This document shows positions 1 to 7,881 of a stretch of DNA of 19,862 nucleotides, in pieces. The notes below the pieces were generated by a model. That model was given only the letters and a program-made list of their open reading frames with translations, did no database searches and had not been told where the DNA came from. The first letter of the stretch is position 1. Every line of letters starts with the position of its first letter. Source of the stretch: an uncultured Candidatus Melainabacteria bacterium (GTDB lineage Bacteria; Cyanobacteriota; Vampirovibrionia; Gastranaerophilales; Gastranaerophilaceae); the NCBI GenBank assembly GCA_934754775.1, contig CAKVIM010000024.1, positions 1 to 19,862 on the forward strand. The letters are read 5' to 3'. Made by a program: the position numbers and the translations under genes.

Positions 1-358
1 CAACAGGAGAGGGAGCAGCCGTTCGTGAGCTGTGCGAACGTTACGGATGCGGGTGAGGGTTCAGCCCGCTAGGGTATTTAAAACAACAGCAACCCACCCG
101 CAGCTGTACGGCTCGCTCTAGCTCGCCTACACCTGCGACCTCCCTATCTAGGGAGATTGGTACTAATGTTAGTGGATTATAACATCATTCACACCGTGAG
201 CGTTTTTAGCGAGCGTAAGAGTGCGGGTTTACCCGCTACAGCCATTCAATCCACAACCGGAAGGTTGTAGAAAACAGTGCGTCATTTCTTTTCTTTTGCT
301 TCATTTTCTTTTCTTTTTTCGCAATAAAGAAAAGAAAATGAAAGTTACCCCCTTAGTA
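1..358. repeat. Mosaic intergenic repeat, copy A
   Basis: No gene is seen here. Bases 6-117 match 8078-8189 with about 9 mismatches in 112 (counted by eye). The part around 62-160 also matches 5202-5305. The element is an imperfect palindrome: GCGGGTGAGGGT at 49-60 faces ACCCACCCGC at 92-101, and the outer arms (GAACG...TACGG on the left, TACGGCTCGC on the right) are also partly complementary. Bases 247-342, which include the small hairpin ACAACC/GGTTGT, recur at 8231-8326. It looks richer in G and C than the flanking genes. It has the look of a REP/MITE-like non-coding element. It may extend to the left beyond the window. Confidence 0.8.
300..342. terminator. Long AT-rich hairpin downstream of the SNF2 gene
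   Basis: TTCATTTTCTTTTCTTT at 300-316 is the perfect reverse complement of 326-342, giving a 17-bp stem with a 9-base loop. It lies just past the stop of the SNF2 gene (minus strand). No clean T-tract follows the stem on the minus strand, so a classical intrinsic terminator is not certain. The U-rich arm could serve that purpose, or the hairpin could stabilise the 3' end of the mRNA. The same hairpin is found at 8283-8327. Confidence 0.5.
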
Positions 359-3300
359 CTAGTCGACTGAGAAGATTTCCTTGATATCGTCCATGGTCAA
401 AGATTTAGTAATATTCCTATCGATAGAAACTACGCTGTCAACAAGGTCACGTTTTCTACCCTTAATCTTCTGAATTTTTTCCTCAACCGTATTCTTAGTG
501 ATAAGTCTATAAACAAATACCTTCTTTGTCTGACCGATACGGTATGCACGGTCTGTTGCCTGATCTTCAACAGCAGGGTTCCACCAAGGGTCATAGTGGA
601 TAACATAATCAGCACCCGTCAAGTTCAAACCGGTACCACCGGCCTTCAAGCTTATCAAGAAAATCGGAATATTCGAATTAGAATTGAAGTTCTCAACTGC
701 AGCCTGACGATCCTTCGTCTTACCGGTTAAATATTCATAAGGAATGCCTTCACGCTCTAACCAAGCTTTAATAATATCAAGCATATCAACGAATTGGCTA
801 AATAAAAGTACTCTGTGTTTTTCTTGAATAATCTGTTCAAGCATACCCTTTAAATACTCAAACTTACCGGATTTCATGACGCCCTTAACATGCTCTTTGT
901 CGTATAGTTTCGGGTGGCAGCAAATCTGACGTAATCTGAGAAGTGCTGAAAAAATAGACATTCTGCTCTTTTCAAGTCCATTAAGTTCAATACTCTTAAA
1001 CAATTCTTCCTTAGTACTATCAAGTACTTCCAAGTAGAAGTCACGTTGTTCGTCCGTAAGTTCGCAATATGCCATGTTTTCAACTTTATCCGGCAAATCC
1101 TTAGCAACATCTCGTTTCATACGACGCAAGATGAATGGGAATATCTGGAGCTTCAAACGTTTTTCAACAGTCTTATCCTGACGTTCCATAATCGGAGTAA
1201 CATATCGATAATTAAACTCAGCAACATTAAACAAGAAGCCCGGCATCAAAAAGTCAAACACTGACCAAAGTTCTTCAAGTTTATTTTCAATAGGAGTACC
1301 TGAAAGAGCCAATTTATGGTCTGATTGAAGTTCCTTAACCGCTTGTGCAGTCTGAGAAATAGCATTCTTAATATTTTGCGATTCATCAAGAATAACATAT
1401 CTGAAGTTAAACTTTTTCAGCTTCGCAATATCACGTCTAACCAATGCATAACTTGTAATCACGATATCATATTCAGGAATATGTTTAAACAAAGTTTTTC
1501 TATCCGCACCCGCCAATTTCAAACAAGAAAGTTCCGGTGTAAACTTCTGAATTTCAGCTTCCCAATTAAATACAACCGTAGTCGGTGCAATTACCAATGT
1601 AGGTTGCGGACCGTCAACTTCTTTAGCCTTCTGCAATAAGCTTAAAGCCTGCAAAGTTTTACCCAAGCCCATATCATCAGCCAAAATACCATTCAAACCA
1701 TATTGATACAAGAACCAAAGCCAATGGAAACCTTTAATCTGATATTCACGAAACTCGGCGTTAACACCCTTCGGAATCTCAATCCCGTCCGAAGTTGTTG
1801 AAAAAGTAGAAATCTGCTCCCAAAATCCCTTAAACTTGTCACTCATCACAAGTTCAAAACCCTGATTTTGCAACTCAGTAATCAAACCTACACGATATGT
1901 TTTTACCAAGAAAGTATTATCGCTGTTTATGTATGCGTCAAAAGAGTTAAACGAACGCATTATCTGATAAATATTTTGTGCCGGATACTCAACAAAGCCC
2001 AAACTTCTTACTCTAGCATACTTTTCGCCACTCTGAATAGTTTCATAAATATCATCAAAGTCGATAACTTCTTCACCAACCTGACCATAGAGTTTAATCT
2101 CCATACTATCAATAGATTCTTCAGAGAAGTCTATCTTAGCACACATCTTAAACGGTTCAGCCAACAACTTGAAGAAATTCATGTCGTCACGTTCTTCAAA
2201 CTTCCAGCCCTCGCCCGCTTGCTGAATGTAATAATTATAAAAATCAATAGCATTCTCTTTTTCCAACGCCAAGTTATTCGTTTGCATAGGAACAAATTTG
2301 CAAGCAAGCAACATATTATAAGCAAGCTGTTCGTGTTCATAATCACGCTTAATCCAATACACAAGCCCGTCTTCGTCCTTACTCTTTACAGAAAGATAAG
2401 GAGATTTGTCTTTGCTCTTTGAATACGGAACCCTCACTCCGGAATAATCGAATTCTAAAGATGCCTTCAATGACTGGTCGTAATCAATACCTAAAGTAAC
2501 AACATTCAACGGCGGCTTATGTTCCAAAAGAAGTTTAGAAATATTTTCCGCAATCTGAACGTTCATTATCTCTTTCAAATGCGGCAACTCTTCATACACA
2601 AATTTACCACCATCAGCTTCCTTCAAGTCCGTAAACGTAGATTTAATAATGCTTTGCGGGAGCTCGTTCATCGCAATGTTAATAGGGAATATAATATTTT
2701 TATATCGACCCCACTTTATCTGTCTTGAAAAATACTTAACCTCTTCAAACGGGTAAGTTTCATCTTTATCAGGTCGTGTCCAGAAAAGCTCAAGCACAAT
2801 ATTCGTACCGCCATTGATACTTGTTGTCGAAACATCAAGATTCAAGTCCCAAACTTTATCCGTAAACTCAATTCTCTCTTTTGTCTTTTCATCCAGAACC
2901 TCTTCCAACTCAGCCATCAGCGGGAATACCGGTGCAAATTTAGTAATCGGGATATCATACCAGCCCGCTTTTTTATCCTGTTTAGAAATCTTTAACAAGG
3001 TCTGAAACAAAGCCAATTCACATTTTTGAGCATCATTGAGTTCAAAATCAGGATTTGTTTTCTGAACATCAATCAACGCCCTCAAAATACCTTCCAAAGA
3101 CCTTACAATCTTATTTGTAACCCTATCTCGAACAAGAATCGAGAAAAAGTTTTGACGTCGCTTCGGATTAAAATGGAAAATATAACTTCCTGTAGGTTCA
3201 GTTTTTAAAGCTGTATCAACATCGCTTCTATCCGGCTCAACACCATATTTCTCAAGCATCCAGTTCTCATAAGCACCGTCTTCTATAGCCTTCAAACCGA

Positions 3301-3550
3301 TAGCTACAGCATGTTTGCACCATTCTTCTTTCAAAGGACAATTACATCTTGCCTCAATTTTGTTTTTCTTAAAAATCAAGTCTGTAACATAAAAGTCTTG
3401 GTAATTACCCTTAACTTTACCTTTGTAAAAATTCTTTTCCGGATAAGATTCCAAAATCATATCCTTTTGGTAATATTCGTATCCACGACGCCAACTACCG
3501 GCAGTCGCATTCTTCTTTAAAAAATCATAATTAAACTTAAATTCACTCAT
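359..3550 (-). CDS. SNF2-family DEAD/DEAH-box helicase with SWIM zinc finger
   Basis: A 1063-residue ATP-dependent DNA translocase of the bacterial SNF2/RapA-like group. A SWIM zinc finger lies at the N terminus (Cys69, Cys71, Cys78, His80). A long middle region (about 100-590) corresponds to the part usually called the bacterial SNF2 helicase-associated domain. The two RecA-like helicase lobes fill the C-terminal 460 residues: Walker A around DDMGLGKT (Lys631), motif II DESQ at 722-725 in place of DEAH, motif III near SGTPIEN (750-756), and motif VI ATDRAYRIGQ. The length is normal for the family. The ATG at 3550 is used because no in-frame start lies close upstream; its ribosome binding site is weak. 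No restriction or methylase gene is adjacent, so a general role in chromatin/transcription remodelling is likelier than defence. The exact substrate is unknown. Confidence 0.93.
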   Translation of the reverse strand: MSEFKFNYDFLKKNATAGSWRRGYEYYQKDMILESYPEKNFYKGKVKGNYQDFYVTDLIFKKNKIEARCNCPLKEEWCKHAVAIGLKAIEDGAYENWMLEKYGVEPDRSDVDTALKTEPTGSYIFHFNPKRRQNFFSILVRDRVTNKIVRSLEGILRALIDVQKTNPDFELNDAQKCELALFQTLLKISKQDKKAGWYDIPITKFAPVFPLMAELEEVLDEKTKERIEFTDKVWDLNLDVSTTSINGGTNIVLELFWTRPDKDETYPFEEVKYFSRQIKWGRYKNIIFPINIAMNELPQSIIKSTFTDLKEADGGKFVYEELPHLKEIMNVQIAENISKLLLEHKPPLNVVTLGIDYDQSLKASLEFDYSGVRVPYSKSKDKSPYLSVKSKDEDGLVYWIKRDYEHEQLAYNMLLACKFVPMQTNNLALEKENAIDFYNYYIQQAGEGWKFEERDDMNFFKLLAEPFKMCAKIDFSEESIDSMEIKLYGQVGEEVIDFDDIYETIQSGEKYARVRSLGFVEYPAQNIYQIMRSFNSFDAYINSDNTFLVKTYRVGLITELQNQGFELVMSDKFKGFWEQISTFSTTSDGIEIPKGVNAEFREYQIKGFHWLWFLYQYGLNGILADDMGLGKTLQALSLLQKAKEVDGPQPTLVIAPTTVVFNWEAEIQKFTPELSCLKLAGADRKTLFKHIPEYDIVITSYALVRRDIAKLKKFNFRYVILDESQNIKNAISQTAQAVKELQSDHKLALSGTPIENKLEELWSVFDFLMPGFLFNVAEFNYRYVTPIMERQDKTVEKRLKLQIFPFILRRMKRDVAKDLPDKVENMAYCELTDEQRDFYLEVLDSTKEELFKSIELNGLEKSRMSIFSALLRLRQICCHPKLYDKEHVKGVMKSGKFEYLKGMLEQIIQEKHRVLLFSQFVDMLDIIKAWLEREGIPYEYLTGKTKDRQAAVENFNSNSNIPIFLISLKAGGTGLNLTGADYVIHYDPWWNPAVEDQATDRAYRIGQTKKVFVYRLITKNTVEEKIQKIKGRKRDLVDSVVSIDRNITKSLTMDDIKEIFSVD

Positions 3551-3635
3551 GAATGTGAGGTACTCATCCTTTTCGGGCTCAAATACAAAATAGTTCGTTT
3601 CTCAACCAACTATAAGGCTCCCAACCTTAATAATA

Positions 3636-3664
3636 ATTATGCCACAGAATATTTATTTATGCAA
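3636..3664 (-). promoter_or_regulatory. Sigma70-type promoter for the SNF2 gene
   Basis: On the minus strand TTGCAT (3659-3664) is followed by a 17-base spacer and CATAAT (3636-3641), with a TGG extended -10 element directly before it. The predicted start near 3629 gives a leader of about 80 bases. Seen in sequence; not tested. Confidence 0.55.
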
Positions 3665-3760
3665 GGGGTAAATGTATTTGGTTGGGCGAGGGACTACTAA
3701 TTGGATGTGGTCAGGTGAATAGTAAATAGTGAGGAGAGAATGGAAAATGGAAAATTATTT
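3665..3760. repeat. Second intergenic repeat family, copy 1
   Basis: This stretch starts GGGGTAAATG and ends GGAAAATTATTT. It shares its beginning, a middle block (AGGTGAATA... with GTGAGGAG) and its end with 7881-7990, with small insertions between. No open frame fits it. The rest of 3551-3854 holds the SNF2 promoter and a short hairpin at 3792-3808 (ACAAAAC, loop TTC, GTTTTGT), and nothing else recognised. Confidence 0.65.
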
Positions 3761-3854
3761 TAATTAAAGCTCACACCTCGCTCGAACACAGACAAAACTT
3801 CGTTTTGTGGTGGGTTCTCATCCCATATTAAACACCTCTTAAACAAAAAAAATA

Positions 3855-3941
3855 CAGAGGGGATGGGATTCGAACCCACGGTGGAGTTGCCCCCACACAA
3901 CCTTTCCAAGATTGCACCTTAAACCTCTCGGACACCCCTCT
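3855..3941 (-). tRNA. tRNA-Ser (anticodon GGA)
   Basis: An 87-base serine tRNA reading UCC and UCU. The acceptor arms AGAGGGG (3941-3935 on the minus strand) and CCCCTCT (3862-3856) pair fully, with discriminator G at 3855. The anticodon stem CAATC/GGTTG encloses the loop TTGGAAA, so positions 34-36 are GGA. A long variable arm (GTGG...CCAC) and a T arm with GGTTCGAATCC confirm a class II tRNA. The terminal CCA is not encoded and must be added by a nucleotidyltransferase. Confidence 0.96.
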
Positions 3942-3955
3942 TTAAGAGTATTTAT

Positions 3956-3984
3956 ATTATATCAAAACCCTATTCTCTTGTAAA
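3956..3984 (-). promoter_or_regulatory. Promoter of tRNA-Ser
   Basis: On the minus strand TTTACA (3979-3984), a 17-base spacer and TATAAT (3956-3961) form a near-perfect sigma70 promoter. Transcription would start about 8 bases before the mature tRNA end. Confidence 0.8.
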
Positions 3985-4092
3985 TATTACTATTTTTATT
4001 AAAAAATAATCCTCTATTCTAATGATTTATTTTCTTTCTAATGTTGTTAAGCTATATACGTAAAGAACTCTGAGAATAAGGAAAGGAATAGT

Positions 4093-4698
4093 ATGGCAAA
4101 AATTAACAACGTAGGCTTAAACCTAAGTCAAAAGATTGCTAATCCGTTCAAGACATCTCGCAATTCAACAACAAATCCATTCAAATACTCAAATTTTGAA
4201 GGAAACACTTTGCAATTTGCCGATGTTTTTGAAGGATTTGAACCAAAGAAAATTAACAAACTTAAAATGATTTCAGCATCTGTTGCCGGTAGCATGACAA
4301 AACTTCGCTCAAGCATCACAGAACCTATCGTAAATTTCGTTAACAGAATGACGACAGGAATATCAAATGCTTGGGATTACGCTAAAAATACAACAGTTAC
4401 AGATTCTGTTAAAGATTTAGGTAAAGGTATTTCTAACTCCGTTTCTGAACTTGGCAGAAACATCTCTGAAAAAATGCCTTCTATCAATATGCCTACAATA
4501 AATATGCCATCATTACATATTGGCTCTAATATTTCAGGCATTGGTAAAAACCTATCTGACAAGTGGGCTAATATTATTAGCAAAATCAATATTCCACACC
4601 ACAACAAGATTTCTGCTGATATGCCTGTATGCGAATTGAAATCTCTTTGGGAAAACATAAATGCAGAAGCTGCAATTAAAGAAAGCATGGTGGCATAA
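4093..4698 (+). CDS. Hypothetical 201-residue protein, first gene of a two-gene operon
   Basis: I do not recognise the family. The start has a good ribosome binding site (AAGGAAAGGA, 7-16 bases upstream). No signal peptide or membrane segment is evident. The N terminus has two NPFK motifs (17-20, 28-31). Residues 58-128 look like amphipathic helix rich in Ser, Asn, Lys and Ile. Residues 128-141 hold short Met-Pro-x-Ile-Asn repeats. The C terminus (about 177-200) is a predicted charged helix with the only cysteine at 180. The stop TAA shares one base with the start of the next gene, so the two are probably translationally coupled and may act as a pair. No function can be assigned. Confidence 0.8.
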   Translation: MAKINNVGLNLSQKIANPFKTSRNSTTNPFKYSNFEGNTLQFADVFEGFEPKKINKLKMISASVAGSMTKLRSSITEPIVNFVNRMTTGISNAWDYAKNTTVTDSVKDLGKGISNSVSELGRNISEKMPSINMPTINMPSLHIGSNISGIGKNLSDKWANIISKINIPHHNKISADMPVCELKSLWENINAEAAIKESMVA

Positions 4699-5054
4699 TG
4701 AATAAAAATGTTGCTGAAATTATTGACGCTCTTGCAGCTCACAAAGATAATGCCTCAATCGGCGTTCTAGAAGAATTAGGTACAAATTCTCCTGACAACG
4801 AAATTAGAGAATATACTTCTCGTGCTCTTGTCAGAAAAAATGTACACGACTCACTGAAAATCGTTATCATCAACCAAGGTAAAGGCATCAACGACCTTTC
4901 TCCTGCAGTTGCGATGAGTACAATTAACGAAATTCTTTCTTTAAAAGATAAGTCAGAAGTTATCAGAATCCTTGATGACACTATTAACATGCACTCTGAT
5001 GAATCTGTTAAAGAAAATGCTCGTTCAGTAAAATCTTTATTGGCTTTGAGCTAA
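4698..5054 (+). CDS. Hypothetical 118-residue alpha-helical protein, possibly HEAT-like
   Basis: I do not recognise a named family. The ATG overlaps the stop of the preceding gene by one base (TAATG), with GGTGG just before it. The sequence reads as about three helix pairs with regularly spaced Leu, Ile, Val and Ala. Examples are the helices around ASIGVLEEL, EYTSRALVR and DKSEVIRILDDT. This resembles a short HEAT/alpha-solenoid scaffold and suggests protein-protein binding, possibly to its operon partner; that is inference. There is no signal peptide and no cysteine. A strong terminator follows 22 bases after the stop. Confidence 0.78.
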   Translation: MNKNVAEIIDALAAHKDNASIGVLEELGTNSPDNEIREYTSRALVRKNVHDSLKIVIINQGKGINDLSPAVAMSTINEILSLKDKSEVIRILDDTINMHSDESVKENARSVKSLLALS

Positions 5055-5076
5055 TTGATAGATTTATAAGTTTTTA

Positions 5077-5120
5077 CCGCAGGGCTCGTGCTTCGCACGA
5101 GCCCTGCGGTTTTTTGTTTT
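5077..5120 (+). terminator. Strong intrinsic terminator of the two-gene operon
   Basis: CCGCAGGGCTCGTGC (5077-5091), loop TTC, and its perfect complement (5095-5109) form a 15-bp GC-rich stem. Six T and then GTTTT follow it. Confidence 0.95.
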
Positions 5121-5127
5121 AATCTAT

Positions 5128-5430
5128 ATCTGTCCCTCTCCTAGGGAGAGGGTGGTTTTTCAATGTGAAAGCTATGCTTGAACATTAGAAAAACGGGTGA
5201 GGTGTCAGCCCGTTAGGGTATTTAAACCACTGTAACCCACCCGCAGCTGTACGGCTCGCTTTCGCTCGCCTACACCTGCGACCTCCCTATCTGGGGAGGT
5301 TGGTGCTAAAGTCGTCCATTTCCCCCTACGGGCTAAACCTCACCCCACCCCTCTCCATCAGGAGAGGGAGCAGTCGTGCGTGAGCTATGCGAACGCTACG
5401 AATGCGGGTGAGGGATCAACCCGCAAGAGG
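5128..5430. repeat. Mosaic intergenic repeat, copy B (rearranged)
   Basis: This stretch holds no gene. It combines modules of the same repeat seen at 1-342 and 7998-8442. 5134-5152 is a CCCTCTCC/GGAGAGGG hairpin. 5145-5220 is an inverted match to 7998-8073 (about 71 of 76). 5202-5305 matches the right arm of copy A. 5349-5414 is a direct match to 8066-8131 (about 64 of 66). The modules are in a different order from copy A, so the block has been rearranged. Confidence 0.8.
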
Positions 5431-5457
5431 AAATATTAAGTTTTATTATAATTTTTC

Positions 5458-5541
5458 ATTACTCGTGTTAGAAAATCGCTATCATGTGGAACATGCTAAA
5501 TAGACGGAACAAAATTACAAGGACGAGTAATTGAGCAATTA
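5458..5541 (+). other. Possible structured leader region upstream of flagellin
   Basis: ATTACTCGT (5458-5466) can pair with ACGAGTAAT (5523-5531). It encloses a small hairpin, CATGT/ACATG at 5483-5495. A palindrome TAATTG-AG-CAATTA sits at 5528-5541. No convincing sigma28 or sigma54 promoter was found between 5430 and 5664. The block may be an operator or an RNA structure. Confidence 0.3.
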
Positions 5542-5570
5542 CAATAGAATAGCACGTTATAACAGTTTAG

Positions 5571-5617
5571 GTTGTGCATTTTTCTCTTTTGGTACCGAAA
5601 GAGAAAAATGTCACGAC
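5571..5617 (+). promoter_or_regulatory. Long hairpin just upstream of the flagellin gene
   Basis: CATTTTTCTCTTT (5577-5589) and AAAGAGAAAAATG (5598-5610) form a perfect 13-bp stem around an 8-base loop. The stem continues through GTTGTG (5571-5576) and CACGAC (5612-5617) with one bulged base and one G-U pair. It lies 48 bases before the flagellin start, so it would be in the leader if transcription begins upstream. It could be a terminator/antiterminator, an mRNA stabiliser or a repeat remnant. Confidence 0.45.
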
Positions 5618-5664
5618 TTATACTGCTCTTTTCTCTCTAATTCCGTTCCGTTTGGAGGTATTGT

Positions 5665-7881
5665 ATGATTAGTCTAAATACAAACCTCATATCTCAACTA
5701 GTCGCATCCAACCTTAAATCCTCTTCCGTCGGATTAAATAACGCTATTGAGCGTATGACTACAGGTTTTAAGCTCAATCACGCTAAAGATAATGCGGCTA
5801 ATTTCTCTATTTCTACGTCCTTATCTACAAAACTCGGAGCGTACAATGTTGCTCAAGAAAATGCTGCAATGGGTTTGGATATGGTTCAAACTGCATCCAG
5901 CTCACTCTCCCTAATGTCTAATCTTGGTTCCAGACTCCATTCACTTGCTATTCAAGCAAACAATGGCACCTACGGAGGAAGCTCACTCGACGCTATCCAA
6001 TCAGAAGCCTCATCCATCGTCCAAGAATTGTTCCGTATCGCAGGTACTACTCAATATAACGGTATGTACCTGTTTGGTGGTGGGCAATCATCTTCAAACA
6101 TCGCCACAAACGCCATTGCCACACTCGCAGCTAGTACTGCTCAAGTAAATACGCAGGCGGCAACAAACACCGTGGGTCCTACTGTTTCTTTCGGCAATTT
6201 TATTGTACAAGTTTTTAAACGAGATACATCTGAACATATAATGCCCTCTTTAAGTGAAATAGATTCAGGAGACATGCTGAACGACGGAACCTATTCTATT
6301 TCCACTTCTAGAGAACTTCAACAACTTGCTGAAATGACAAATAATGGACTTGTTAACAAAAACGTAACATTCGTTCTTGCTAATGATATCGACGTTTCCG
6401 ATATTGGTGGAATTACGCCTATTGGTAGAGATGGAGCCCATTTTTCCGGAGTTTTTGATGGAAATGGATATGAGATTACCGGTCTAAATGACGATTTAAA
6501 CGAAGGTTTGAGTGGACTTTTTGGGTGGATTGATAATGCTACTATAACAAACCTTGGAGTTTCAGGCAAAATGACCAATACTACTAATGGTGGACTGCTT
6601 TGTGGTATAGCAGAGAATTCTACCATCAGAAACTGTTATTCGACAGGAATTATCGAAGGCAACACTGAAAGCGGAGGTCTGGTAGGAGTTTCTAACTGCA
6701 CTAATATTGTTGCTTGTTATTCAAGAGCCACTGTTAAGGGTACAGAAACAATAGGAGGTTTATGTGGTTTAGCACAAAATTCACAAATAACAGCCTCTTT
6801 TACCACAGGGGATGTTATTACAGAAACAAGACATAGTGGTGGATTAGTTGGTGTTGCTATTGATAATACAGAAATCAACAATTGTTACACAAAAGGCAAT
6901 GTTTCCAGTAATGGAGATATAAACGGTGGTCTCATTGGTATGACCCAAAATGTTACAATTCAAAACTGTTACACAACCGGAAATATTGAAGGAAAAGGCA
7001 GTGCTGTAGGTGGTTTGGTTGGAATCTGCAACAATTATAACAATTCTAAAACCATAATCAAGAATTCTTATGCATCAGGAAGTGTTACGGGAGACGGAGA
7101 TATCGGTGGACTAGTCGGCAACGCTGAGAATGCAAACATCTCCAATAGTTATGCTACCGGTAAAGTTCAAGGCAATAACTGTGTCGGGGGGCTTATTGGA
7201 AATGGTCGAAATTTGACTATTAGCAAAAGCTATGCAGACAATAACGTAACAAACAGCAACATTGTTGGTGGAATTGCAGGAATACTAAAAAACAGCACTT
7301 TAGAAAAGACTTATTACACAGAGAAAACAACACAAAGCAAAGCCATTGGAAGTTTTAACCAAAATACCGGTGATGAGCCACTACAGATTTCTCAAGAATT
7401 ACTTAACAAAATGATTGTAAATGGCGTACTTCCTGGAACCGTTAAAGATAGTTCTTCCATTAGCCCAGCTCCACCGAATAACAATCCGGATGTCGGAAAA
7501 GGATTTAATGCAACTCTACAAGTTGGGATACACGGTACAGAGAGCGACAAAATAGAAGTATCAATAGATGCACTAGACTTAGCTTCGCTTGAAAATTTAG
7601 ACCTCTCAAACGGCAATGCAATTGATACAATTAACAAGTTTTTGAAAAACATTAACGAGCAACAAACCTCACTAGGTGCAGTCGAAAATAGGCTTATGAG
7701 TACTATTGAATCGATTGGGGTGAATATCGATAACTTGACCTCAACTCAATCTACAATCAGAGACGCCGATATCGCAAAAGAATCTAGCGAATACATCAGA
7801 AATCAGATTTTACAACAAGCAGCTGCAACACTCCTCGCTACTGCAAACCAAAATCCGTCTATTGCGTTACAACTTTTATAG
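5665..7881 (+). CDS. Flagellin with inserted GLUG beta-solenoid domain
   Basis: The protein forms the flagellar filament and is exported by the flagellar type III system. Residues 1-140 are a typical flagellin N-terminal D0/D1 region (SLNTNL start, helical, ending NGMYLFGG). Residues 655-738 are the matching C-terminal helical region (LGAVENRL, then ATLLATANQNPSIALQLL). Between them is a large surface insert. Residues 210-275 carry the ELQQLAEMTNNG, DIDVSDIGG, PIG and FDGNGYEITGL motifs that usually precede GLUG repeats. Residues 283-552 hold about ten GLUG-type coils with GGLVG cores. A conserved CY/SY position recurs at 324, 351, 378, 407, 434, 468, 495, 522 and 549, mostly 27 apart. All nine cysteines lie in this solenoid. 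Bacterial flagellins are commonly 270-500 residues and poor in Cys. GGAGG lies 6 bases before the ATG. Confidence 0.93.
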   Translation: MISLNTNLISQLVASNLKSSSVGLNNAIERMTTGFKLNHAKDNAANFSISTSLSTKLGAYNVAQENAAMGLDMVQTASSSLSLMSNLGSRLHSLAIQANNGTYGGSSLDAIQSEASSIVQELFRIAGTTQYNGMYLFGGGQSSSNIATNAIATLAASTAQVNTQAATNTVGPTVSFGNFIVQVFKRDTSEHIMPSLSEIDSGDMLNDGTYSISTSRELQQLAEMTNNGLVNKNVTFVLANDIDVSDIGGITPIGRDGAHFSGVFDGNGYEITGLNDDLNEGLSGLFGWIDNATITNLGVSGKMTNTTNGGLLCGIAENSTIRNCYSTGIIEGNTESGGLVGVSNCTNIVACYSRATVKGTETIGGLCGLAQNSQITASFTTGDVITETRHSGGLVGVAIDNTEINNCYTKGNVSSNGDINGGLIGMTQNVTIQNCYTTGNIEGKGSAVGGLVGICNNYNNSKTIIKNSYASGSVTGDGDIGGLVGNAENANISNSYATGKVQGNNCVGGLIGNGRNLTISKSYADNNVTNSNIVGGIAGILKNSTLEKTYYTEKTTQSKAIGSFNQNTGDEPLQISQELLNKMIVNGVLPGTVKDSSSISPAPPNNNPDVGKGFNATLQVGIHGTESDKIEVSIDALDLASLENLDLSNGNAIDTINKFLKNINEQQTSLGAVENRLMSTIESIGVNIDNLTSTQSTIRDADIAKESSEYIRNQILQQAAATLLATANQNPSIALQLL

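Noticed and set aside
1868..2422. 184-residue open frame on the plus strand
   Set aside because: It is antisense to the SNF2 gene, with composition typical of a shadow frame and no start signals.
4377..4742. 121-residue hydrophobic open frame on the minus strand
   Set aside because: It lies opposite the two-gene operon, whose frames have good start sites and a terminator on the plus strand. The hydrophobicity comes from reading the complement of A-rich codons.
5128..5430. CRISPR array or rRNA/tRNA remnant
   Set aside because: The repeats are long, palindromic, unevenly spaced and partly inverted. There are no regular spacers and no cloverleaf.
5430..5664. Sigma28 or sigma54 promoter for flagellin
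   Set aside because: No TAAA-15-GCCGATAA or TGGCAC-5-TTGC type pair was found. Several weak -10-like words have no partner at proper spacing.
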